A stretch of DNA of 64,000 bases. Source: Varanus komodoensis. Lineage: Eukaryota; Chordata; Lepidosauria; Squamata; Varanidae. Location: the NCBI RefSeq assembly GCF_004798865.1, contig NW_025335468.1, forward strand, positions 4,339,893 to 4,403,892, read 5' to 3'. Positions 1 to 11,900 of the stretch are shown in pieces. The first letter of the stretch is position 1, and every line of letters begins with the position of its first letter. A model generated the notes under the pieces. That model saw only the letters and a list, made by a program, of their open reading frames with translations. It ran no database searches and was not told the DNA's origin. The position numbers were made by a program, and so were the translations under genes.

Positions 1-141
1 AAAATGCTTCCCGTAAAGTAAATCCACCATGACTAGACATGAATGCTTCACTTTAAATGATTCTGTTCACCATGCATACATTTCTGGCTGTTGTTAATGT
101 CATTCATAAGTATGTTCTAAGTCCTGAAAGAGCTTTAAAAA

Positions 142-331
142 CTATATAACTTTGCAACAGTTAATACGTGTACTGACTTGCATACCCAAAACTGGAGACA
201 GACTTTTTATGGAAATCAAAGATAAGTCAGAAGAAGCACTTGAACCTCTGGTTCGTTTCTTGGCTCCTGTGGAACAGTCATTTGGCATTTTGCTGCTTGC
301 TCCAGAATCAGTGGAAAAGTGTCTTGTGTAC
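142..331 (-). CDS. LMNTD2: LMNTD2 exon 17 (C-terminus and stop)
   Basis: The acceptor gcttttctgttcag gives phase 2 and joins exon 16 as KRR|YTRHFSTDSGASS. The rest is basic and Ser-rich (KKRTRGSSASSDLSLISIK), ending at TAG (144-142). A second strong acceptor about 50 bases upstream (tttctgcag, ending near 381) would shift the frame. The 3' UTR runs off the left edge without a poly(A) signal. Confidence 0.75.
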
Positions 332-2888
332 CTGAACAGAAAAGCCACATTGACTCCGTAGGAAGGCCATCCTCATCCTGCAGAAACATGCAACCAAGCA
401 TCACCTCCCTATGACTAGCACATAACACCTCCAGATCACTCTGAAAACTTTGCAGAGCTGCTGCTGCTCTTTCACACTGATCTCCATTCAGCGCTGAAAG
501 CAATGTGCCCAGGATTTAACAGATTAAGAAACGCAACAGTAATGTTAGCATTTATACCACTCATTTCATACATTCAAAGCAGTTTGTGTGCATTAGCTCA
601 GCAATCTTTACCACAAAGTGGCACAACAGGGCGATATTATTATGCCATGTTGCAGAGGAAATGCCAGGGGAGACAAGGGTGAGAGACTCATAGTCAGCCC
701 AAGGCCACATAATGAATCTGTAACGGAGTCGAGATCTGTGTTGAAGATTTCCCAGTTCGCAGCTCATGGGCTTATGCACACTGCTTCACCGAATCTTGCT
801 GCTAGAGCAGGTATCTATGTAGCACATGGTCGCATTTCTGCTAGTTGGCAAAGCACGCAATGTTTGGTTCCTCATGCTTTAAAAGCAGTGGTGAAAAACA
901 TGTTCCTCCAGCTGTGGTTGGACCTGAACTCCCATTAGCCCTCGTCAGTACAGCCAGCACCGAAGGATGATGGGAGCTGCAGCTGCACAGCTTCGCGAGG
1001 CTGTATGATCTCCATCCTTTTCTAGAAGGGCCACAGGGACTTAGGGCACCTGGCCTGTTGGCCACTACTCTCTGTGTCACTGTCACCCATTAATTCCTCT
1101 CTGGGCACCAACATTTCAGAACTGCTCTATTTATTTATTATATTTCTATCCTGCCTTTTCCTTGTCAAGGAACTCAAGGCAGATTATATAATCCTCCTCC
1201 TCCTCCTCTCCATTTTGTTTTATGACAAGAAGCCTGTGAGGTGGGTTAGGCCGAGAGCCAGGGACTGGCCCAAAGTCACCCAAGGAACTTCATGGCTGAG
1301 CAGAGACTAAAACCCAGAGCTCCCCGATTCTCTGTCCAGCACTCTCACCACACCAACCCAGTGGCTCTCCTTTAAGTTTAGGGTGTGTCTTCAGGCACAC
1401 CCCTGCAGCCTGCACCCCTGGCTCTTGCACAGACCAGTTAAAACAGGTGTACCACATGCACCGTCCAGAGGCCTTCACTGTGGCCTCCAATGAGCGTCAT
1501 CAGCACCCTTCCCAAACATACCCTGCCAGGTTCCGCCTCTGCCAGAAGCCTTTGTGTAGTAAGAAACGAGTGATTTGCATCATGACTGATGCGATGTGTG
1601 TGTATGTGAACATGCACATGTGCACACACACAGCACTCTTAAGCAGCTCTCACAGCCAAAAAGTTCATGTACTGAAAATATTTTTCTGCTGTCCTCGACT
1701 GGGATTGGAGGTTATATACTACAGCAACAGCCAGGAAAATCTAAGCTCCCAGTTATTACTCCGTTTCCCTAAGATGACTCTGCACTGCCATCGGTGTTCA
1801 TGGAAAGGCAATGACTGCTTTCCCCGAAGACCTCTGTGGCCGCAGAATGAGCTTTGTCACCATTACATGGTTGCAGCAATAGGGCCCAGGGTCCCCAAAG
1901 CCACTGCTGGCATCCGAATGGACTCAGAGAACCACAATGGTTGGACATCATGAGCATCCACTTGAAGCTAGAACCAGCAGGGTGTGGGCAACATTTAGCT
2001 TTGGGAAGAGAAGATAAAGGAGAGACATGATAGCATTCCTCAGACGTCCATAAAGTTGTCATCATACTGAAAAGGGAACAGACTTGTTCTCTATTGCTCT
2101 AGAAGGAAGGACTAGAGTCAATAGGTTGATTCTGATAAGCACTAGAGTTATCCTCACACAGGAGGAAGAGGGAGAGGCAATCACTGGGTTCCAGAGCAGC
2201 ATGACGGTTAATGCACAGGCTGCAGTATAATCTGCCAAGATCAGCTTCCTGTTGCCTTCCTCCAACAGAGAATCTCCACAGAACCCCAGTGCCTTAAGGG
2301 CATGAATGGAAGGATCCCTTCTGGATGGAGCCAAGGACTGGAAACTGCAGGTAAGCAGGTAAACTTCCTAATGGGAAGAGCATCTCAAAAGTGGAACAGG
2401 CTGCCTTAGGAGGCAATGCGTCCTCCTTCACCATCGGTCTTTAGCAGAGGTTGGACAGATGCCCTTCCAAGTTCTGTATTACATGAAACTTTACTGCAGT
2501 CCTATTTTGATCAGCTCACTTCTGGATGGCACACGCACCTTCTCTTCATCAGGATGGCACAATCCCTCTCTTTCTTATGACTGTGTGAGGACAAAGCTTT
2601 CCTTACGGGAAGCTTAGGCTGACCAGTTCTCTCATTATCTTCAGCAGCATCAGCATCAGTGTCATCGTCGCTGTTGAGTGGAAACTTGTCCACTGAAAGA
2701 TCCACGTTATCATCATAGGCTATTGCGGCTGTTGTTACCTGGTGAGGGTTTCTATATTGTGACACAATCTTGGATGATGCAGACAAAGGGAAAACAAAGT
2801 TATTCACCAACCCTCTATTTTTTATCTTATGTTTGCATGCCATTTTTCTGCCAATGCTCTCAGTCAAAATACAATCTACTATATCAAA

Positions 2889-2964
<76 letters not shown>

Positions 2965-5900
2965 CAGCTGCAGCGACATCTGTAGCATAGGGAAACATAA
3001 CCCAGTATGCCCACTCCCTCCAGCAGTGCTAGAAAAGCACCTGTTAAAAGTTCACTTTGTGATTTAGCTCTCCTGCCACATTCTGCACTATAGTTCCATT
3101 TAATCATTGCAATAATTTGTTCTTAACATGCAGACTAATCATTGCAGTCTTAAAATATATTTTAGGGCCAGGAAAGCCATGCTGTGGGAGATCCAGGGCA
3201 TCCTTTTTCTAGGCGAAAGCAGCACGCCATCATTTTCCCTCCCACTGCCCCATCTACATTGCTCATTTAATCTCCCTCCCATGCAATTTCTTCAGGGGTG
3301 GGAGAACATACAGTAGGACTCCCCATATTTATAGCCTGCCTTTCTCTCCTGACGGAACTCAAGATCATACATATCAGGTTCCCCAGCAGTGTCTTGAAGG
3401 GCTTTCATGGGGCAGCCTTCTGTTTGGAGAGCTATCTAGTTCAAGTCTGGTAGGAAGTGAAGGAACCAGCAGAAATGAGACCCGGGTTGTGAAAGTTACC
3501 CTTCCATATCACCTCTACCACAGGCTGAGCAAGGCACACAGGTCATCTGGTAACAGTCGTCCATACTATGGTGACATTCACTGTATTTCCAATTTAATTA
3601 TGAGAATTAGGTCTAAATCTGCACCTACAAAAACATGCAAATTGGTGGCCTCTTTTGTCTATTTTTGGTGATGCCCAAGTAGCCATGCTAGGCCCTGACC
3701 AGACCCAGGTCTGCTTAGCTGTAGCACCTATGACACATCATATGCCATCAAACCAAGTACTGCAAGTGTCTTTCTCGCAACTCCATGGCCCTCAATTAGG
3801 TCCCCAACTGGACATGACAGAGGGGCCTTTCCACTGAGAACCCTGGCAGTTGCCTGGTCACCAAAAGCCAGTGCAGCATGGTAGGTAGAAAGGTGGACTT
3901 GGAAAACTGAGGCCCAGATGCCTGAATATTTAACTCTCAACATCTCTTGATCAGTCGCAAGACTCATATTTTCTCTCTCTCTTATTAAAATTCTGTATTG
4001 ATGTTTATTCTGATAAAGTCTCACCTTGGAATGAAAAACTCTAGAATACACTTCACCCAATTCTTAAAAAAACAAAAACAAAGGAAAAGTACAGAGCAGC
4101 CCTTTGGCCTTACCTTCCGAACAAGTCAATAAAGCAATTCACCTGGCCATTGTGATCACGGAGAATAGTGATGCATTCTGGGCCTGCTCTGAAGAAACAT
4201 GGACTGGACAACTTGTCGGTGGGATGCTCGTGAGCAAGGCTAGCCCCTGCAGCCCAGACCTACAAAACATCGTGTCAATGAATAAGCCACACTACACCTG
4301 TGCATCTTGGCTATTCGCTTTTATTCGTCCACAGCCTTCCATCTGCGGTGGTACAAACTCTGCCCCATTGATCCTTGCTTTAGCTTGTGAATATAAACTC
4401 TGTAAGGAGAAAGGCTGCCTGGGAAGGCAATCTGGAGAAGGGGAATGATAGTCTGGGAAAGGCTGAATAAATACCCCTTCCCTAACACATTTCTTCAATG
4501 TCCCTAAGAAACTTTTCAAGTTTGAAATGAGCATCAGGCCACAGTGACACATCTTTACATTAAAGATATAGTTTGTGCCTTAATATCTTAGAATACTGTA
4601 TTAATATTATATTCTTTTATTAGGAAACTTTGCAAAGTAGGGTTTAGATGGAGAGAAGTCTGCATTGTTTCCTGTCTGCCAGACCTCAAGGCAGCCAGGG
4701 GAGTCCTGGGGGTAACAATTAGACAGAGGAATAAAAAATAAAACCAGAAAATAAAGAAGCTAAATCAGTAATTCAATCTAAAGGAATTTAGACTGAATTA
4801 AATTTACAATTTCAAACTTCTCAAGATGCTTGGACAAACAGAAACATTTTAATTTGGCACTGAAAATATTGGCTAGATCCAGTAAGTGAATCCTATGGGC
4901 TTTTCTAAATGAAGCTTTTATTGTGTTGGCACTTCCTCTAAACAGCACTGAGACCAAACTCTTCTCCAAGAGTGCTTCGTTTCCAGTTTTCTGCTACACT
5001 GTCTCTAGATGGAGCTGTGCTATCCTGGAAATACAGGGGAAATAGAACACCATCTTTCCTGTTGTAAAACAGGCTTTGAAAACACAGGAAAGTTGGGGAT
5101 CATGCCATTGTCTAAAAAGCCCACAAACAGCTGTGACTAAGGAGTCATGAGCTCAAGGTAAATGCTCTGTATAGAAAGCCTCTACCCTAGTTTTGGTTGA
5201 ACTGCATAGAAAGGGCTCTGCGAGTCCTGGCCCTCTCAGATTTCTCCCACTTTAATATATGAGCACTCTTTTTTATACTACCTGTCAGCAGAGTGCACAC
5301 TCCAACAAGGATTAGGAAATGGAGAGGTCCCTGCTGCTTACAGTGATGTGGTGCTGCGCAGGCAGAACGGTGCCACTGGGGAAGTGGTAGATAGACACGG
5401 GATACCCTCCGACCCACTGCTGAATGATGTAGCTGCTCAGGTCCACCTCCTTGTTCAACAATGCATTGAAGATTCGGATAAAGAAGCCTGCACGATGCAC
5501 ACTGACAATCCTTAGAGAGCCTGTGCCACTGTGACACCTGGAAGAAACAGAGAAGGTGCGAGGAATAGAAAGATTAGTTATTATTAGTTTAGAAAACATT
5601 TGACCTTTTTAACAGGCATGGGACTGAATAAGAATTGTAATTCTCAAAGGGTAAGGAAACTCCTCAGAAGCAGTACCAGCGTTTGCTGAAGTGTAAACCT
5701 CCTGAAAGGATCAAAGCAGAAAGCAGGAAGAAATATGAGGGGAAAGGCATCACAGAAGTGAAAAGGTACAGTATAGAAAATAATCCCTTTTCTGGATTAC
5801 CCAATCTTGCTAAAAGGAATCAGGTGATGGTTTAGTAATCACATTTGAAGGACGAATCTTTGTGAAGAGAGCAAGAGACAAGTCTGCACATGCAACAAGC

Positions 5901-8900
5901 TGACACTATTAACTTATGTACAGTGCTGGAGGAAAGCTTTGTGAATACCCTAAGCCAACAGAAAGATGAGCAAGTAGGTCCTGGGTCAAATTAAGCCAAA
6001 ACATGCTCTGGAAGCAAAAATGATAAAACTGGAACTGTCATACTTTGGGCACATCATGAGCAAGCAAGACTCATTGAAGAAGACAAGAAGGATAGGGAAA
6101 GCCAGAGGCAGGAGAAGAAGAGGGAGGCCAGTGATGGGATGGATCCATTCCATAAAGGAAGCCATAGCCTTGAGTTTGCAGGGCTGTAGAAGGCTGGACA
6201 TTTTGGAGGGCGTTCATTCATAGGATTGCCACACACTGGAGAAGACTTAACAGCATGTGACAACAAAAATTGTGAGACGATTTGTACAGTGTGGGAGGCA
6301 GGGCTGGTGCCAGTAAACCCTTGCATTTAGTGCCAAGTGGAAGTCTGAAAAGAAATTGCAACAGCTTAGGTAGCGGTGAATTTGTTGGAGGGAAAAATGG
6401 TAGAACCAGAAATGACACACATAAGTGTGGGTGTGACCATGTGAGAGCCTTCATATATGTTTGAAGCATAGTTTCGTTGGTTAGACAAATGATTTTCTCT
6501 GATATTTTACTGTACTTCTGGTTTTACTTATCCAAATTGGTCTTCTGCAATGTCTTAGTAAATAGATCTGTGGATGAAGAACAGAGAAACATAGCAAGAC
6601 ATCGCTGAAGAGGCAAACTAATCACAGCTAAGTGTTCCCAGAAGATTTGATAAACATTTAATTTAACAAACAAAAATATGCCAGTTGGAGAGTTAAGAGT
6701 CAAGGAAGGAAGGAAGGCGCATGGGGAAGGTACATAAGGTAACTGAAGTACATGGATTTAGTAGTGCATATGAAAGAGATACGATGTGCTGGTCATCTTA
6801 GATGAGGCAATTCTATTCCTTAAATAAAAGCATCTGTATCATAAATATAAGGATTTTTTCTGCAAAATGATGACTGTACATTTGTGTGCTTTGGTTGACA
6901 TGACATGATGGCGTTATCATGGGTGAATTAACCCAGAATTAGCTGCAGTGAATGTGGGCTACGTGCGGCTGCCATTTCAAATACGCAACCTCTGACTGGG
7001 GCAATCGGGAGTTCCATTGCGCAATCTAAACCTGGCCATCATGTGTTAATTGAGAGTTAAACAACCCACAGTAAGAGCTGATGAGCTAGCATGTGTGTGC
7101 GCATATGCGTTTATTTGTGATGTCATGGGTTCAGCTGATGTTTGCACAGCGATGAAACAATACAGTCTGGCGGACCTGTTGGTCTGAGAAGTTGTGGACT
7201 TAATCTGCTGACAGCTCAGCAACAGGTAGTGCTTGCTTGACTACCGCATGGCTGACTAGCAGATGTTCTAAAGCACAGAGCTATCGATGTAGCATTCTTT
7301 CTAGCTTTGCTCCTCAGAGTCCTTACAATCTAATGTCATCTGGGCAGCTCTTGGCCCTCCACACAGTGGGGGAGTTGGCTCAGTGAGCTGGTCTGAATAT
7401 TTATTTATTTTTAAAAAATCGTAGGCCATCCATTATTATCGTCTTTCAATGGCTTACAACATTATTTCAATCTTCAATAAAATAAGTTAACTATTCCACA
7501 CTGAGCATTATTTAAATATTTGCAATATCCCACTGTATCCCTGGGTGCCTCCTCAGTATCAACCACTGGGCAGGCAAGTGGGGGCTTTGAATGCTCCCTC
7601 AGGAAAAGAGTACGTGAGGAGGTGCGAGAGGTAATCCCAACACAAAAAAAAAAAAAAAGAGGAAAAATGTGGACCCAAAAAGCAGCTAAATGTGGAATAA
7701 AGGGCTGAAAAGGTGAGGACTGGCTGCTTGTGCATTGCCCCAAACTGAACTTGTAAATAAAAGGAAAAAACCTAGTAGTTTACCAAGCAATAAAAGTGTC
7801 TGTGCTCCCTGCCTGACAAAGCCTGTAGCCTCTGCTCAGGGGCAACTACTACTGTTTCGTGGGAAGAGGAGTTGCTCCCAAACCCTCAGCCTTTAGCTGG
7901 ATAGATGCAGCCCACCAGCTCTTACTGGCACTGCAGGGAATGCCCCCATGGCATATGGACCGTCTAGAGAGAAGGAATAACGCTCACTTTTACATGGGAG
8001 ACAGCAATTTATATATGGATGGATGTGCTATGTTTCCATACCACCCAACAGCCAAAGTGCTCTGGGCAGTTCACAAATCAAAGCATGAAAGCATTAACAT
8101 AGTAAAGCCTAATGCAAAAACTGTACATTTAAAACAGAATAAAACCCAAGCGACTGCCAGGGTACATGCCAGCATGACTGCAAAGCTCTACAAGTGCACC
8201 AAGGTGACCTATAACACTGGAGGCCTAAAAATGGGAGAAAGCCAGCTGCAGTCCCCTCTTCACTCCGATGAACCTGGAATAGAGAGAGTTCACTGTCCCC
8301 CTGAGTTGCAGAGAAACGAGAGAACTGCTCTGCCCAGAGGTGAGCTCTTCGAGTTCTTCCAGACCTCCACTCTGTGGCACTCACCACTTGCATTTTTCGA
8401 TGAAGGAGGAGGGCACATCGGGGGTGTATCCTTGTCCACTGGATGGTGGTCCCAGTGGTAAATCAGACTGAGCAAGCCTCCAAGGACCCAGGGGAAGAGC
8501 CATGCAGATGCCTGTGGAAAGTGGAAATGTAACATCCTCATGTGGCACATGAAGGCTTTTGTGAGGAGAAATATTGTGGCTGAAGACTAAGCAGGACACA
8601 GAGGGAGCACTGCCATCATTTAAAGCATAGTATCAAAGCAAGTTTAAAACAGAATAAAACCAGGTGGGAGCCAAGATAAAAGTCAGCAATAATGCAAAAC
8701 ATCTAAACATGTTCTAATGCAGTTCTTAAAGTGAAGGGCTATCGTGCTGGGGAAAATTAAAAGGTTCACCTGTCACTGAAAATAACACACTGTAGGTGCC
8801 AGGTGAGCCTTTTGCAGGTTTTTCCACAAGTAGGGTGCCACCACTGAAAAGGCTCTTAATAGTACCCCACCTCACGGAAAAGAATCACTGAGCATGATCC

Positions 8901-11900
8901 TCAGGTCTGGGCAAGTAAATATGGAAGGAGATGATCCCTCTGGTAACCAAGACTAGAACTATTTAGGGTTTTGTAGGTTTATATGAGCACTTTGAATTGG
9001 AAGGTAGTTTTGAGGTAATGAAATTACTGAGGACTAGGGCACCATGGGGGCTATGAAGGGGCAGCAAATTTCACATCTTGATTTGAACTAATCAGCCAAG
9101 TCTATAGTTTTACTTTTAATTTCAGAAAGGAAGATTGTACATAGCTTGACCTGAGCTAACTCTGTGCCTTGGGTAGTCTCTGAGATGGCCTATGGGTTTC
9201 ATTTTCTTGGCTTTGTATACAAGAACACTGATTAACATCTTCTAGGGGTAAATTCGTATTAGCTTTTTACAAGGAAATCTCACCACTTAGTAAAATAAAC
9301 CGTTATTCTTTTGTTGTTACTTGTTTGTAAGATTGTGCCATCTTACAGTGCAAGCAACTGCAGTTTTTCCTGTACTACACTGAAATCAGGGACATAAAAG
9401 TTAAAAGGTACAACTCTATGCATGTCTCCTCAGGTGTTAAGTCCCGGTCCTAATGGGACACACGGCCATCTAAGTGGGCGAATAAGGGCAATTTACACAG
9501 GGGGTCACAGCAACTGGGGACAGAAGGTTTGGGTTTTCCTGCACCAACAGTAACTTCCCCCAAAATGTTGCATTCACAGCAATTAGGTTTTTGTAAAGCC
9601 CCTATGGGCACCAATAAAAGATTTTTAAAAGCTCAACTAGACAGTAAGGGAGGATTTTTGAGCGGGGTGACTCAGCATTTGGAAAGGGAAGAGTTAGCTT
9701 TTTCCTCCGCAGCAGTGAACTCCTTCCCAAAAAGCCCCAGTGTGGCAATTAGGCTTTTAAAAAGCCTTCACTGGCACCAATGGAGGCTTTTAAAAATTTT
9801 AATAGTGACTGATCCAAAGATGAGATTTTCCTTCCCTGGGAGAGGGGCAGTACCTGGAGAAGAAACTGCCAGGTCATGGGCTACCTATGGGCTGCAAATT
9901 ACTCAGACTCAAAAGAAGGACGTGAAATGTGCAGAAATATTTAATTGGAATTTCCTCATTCGTTTTTCTTCTGTCGCTGATAGTGAGAATACTACTAGTC
10001 TTTTGACAGCCGGAGAGAATAGGAAATGCTATTCATTAATATCTAGCAATCTGAGAGTATGGGCAGATTGGGGCAACACGAGAACCCTTGTTGCAGCACA
10101 AACCAGTCAGTGTGAGTCAACTATGCAGTCCAGTTCCTTACTTCCCTCTCAGTTCTCCCATGGGTATCCCATAGGATACAATGAAAGCAGCAAATCTCCC
10201 CCTACCCTGTCCCTGAAGCTGCAGACACCTGGGCTCACCAGTGCCTACCCAGAAGCTAGAAATTCACTCTCCACCTGGTTTCTCTGAGGTGCATTTTCAA
10301 TAGAAACCCAAGGCATGATGGATCTTTCCTTAGTAAGGGAGTATTTTGGAGGAGTTACATTCCCATCGCAGCAGCAGCTGGAGGGGTGGCCCTCTTTCAT
10401 CTCTCAGGTGGGTAATGTTTCCCATTTCTCTCATGTGCCAGTGAGCTTGGGGAAAGGAGAAACATCTCTCGTGAACCTTCTTGGAAGTGATAGCTAGCTC
10501 ACAGGTCCCTGAAACATGGACGGCTTGTGAGGAAGGTTAGTTTGATTATGTCTGATTATGTATCAGTCAAAATCCCTGTGATCCTCTAGGGGGGGAAATT
10601 ACTTTCTGACGGCCCCCAATGTTTGGCAGGTCTTCCTACACGTAGATCACTGAGGCTGGCTTCAGTGATCGAAAGAGGGAGAATTAAAGGGGCAGAAAAG
10701 CTGCAGCACGCCCAGCCAGGCTCACAGAAATGAGGAAGCCCTTGCCAGCCACCCCACCGAATGTTGCTTTGGCACTTGGGGGGGGGGGGCAGCTGGTAGT
10801 GACAAGCTACTCAGTAACTGCCCAGCAAGAGTGGCAAGCAGCTGTGTAGCAGCGTGTGCTCACCCATGATGGGCAGGTTCCGATGACACAAGAATCCGCC
10901 GTGCACGGAGCAATGCTGGCAACAAGCCATGGTTTATCAGGGCACTAATAAGCTAAACTTAAATATTCCATCGTGGGTTCAAATGACATGAGAGTTCACC
11001 ACGTGCTACGAGCCATGGTGGGTTGTGAAAACCCTGTCTGTAACTTCTCTGGAATTTTCCTCATGTGCTAGATCTAGGTGAGCACCTCCAGTTTTGTCAC
11101 ATAATATATCTGATTTATGTCATTTGCATGCCTTGCTTGGACTGGGATGCAAGATGCCAGCCTGTTCCTCTACCCAATGTCTCACACCCTTTGCTGCTTA
11201 ATTTTTGTTATGTGTAAACCAAATCAATGTCTTGTCCCCCTGAGCCATTTCGGTACTGTTAGTCCATCACGGGGCATGCCCAAATGGCTCTTTTATAAGG
11301 GGATGAGTGATTCCTTTCAGCACCCACACACGGGGATTGCCTCAAGCCGTCACGATCTCCTGCATGGCCAGAGAGCTGAAGTGAACTCTCACAGGCTGTG
11401 CGTAATCTGTACTACTGTGCTCTCACAGTATGGAGGTGCTCCAATATATGTGTGTGCATACATGTGCACACATCCCATGTGTGGCACTTGGATCCACCAG
11501 CGAGTGCCAGACCATATTTAAAGAGGGAAAATTAGACCTTACACTTTGCTTGTTGGATTTTATCCTGGGATGATGGAAGGCTTGAAGAAGATTCTGTTGT
11601 CTTGGTCTCCGTTACAGATGAAGAGAGATCTGATTGCAGAGGGGTGAGGGCACCCACGGAAGACTGCACACAAGGCAAAAGGCTCTCATTTCTTGAGCTG
11701 TAATAGGTGAGGAAAAAATATTATTTGGGCTCATCCAGATTTTTTAAAAATTCAGACATTCTTCTTAGTACTCTATCTATACTAACCACAATTCAGAGGA
11801 AGAGTGTGTTCTGCCCATAACAAAGGAAGGATCTATCTACACTGTGACTATTGCTGGTTTAAGTCTCACAATGTTCTAGCACTCACCCCCTATTCTTTTA

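Noticed and set aside
2511-3107. 198-codon minus-strand open frame
   Set aside because: It is exon 16 of LMNTD2 read through its intron and the (AG)n tract. The true exon ends at its splice sites.
7859-8461. 200-codon plus-strand open frame
   Set aside because: It runs across an L2-like repeat and antisense to LMNTD2 exon 13. The peptide has no motif and no supporting splice or promoter context.
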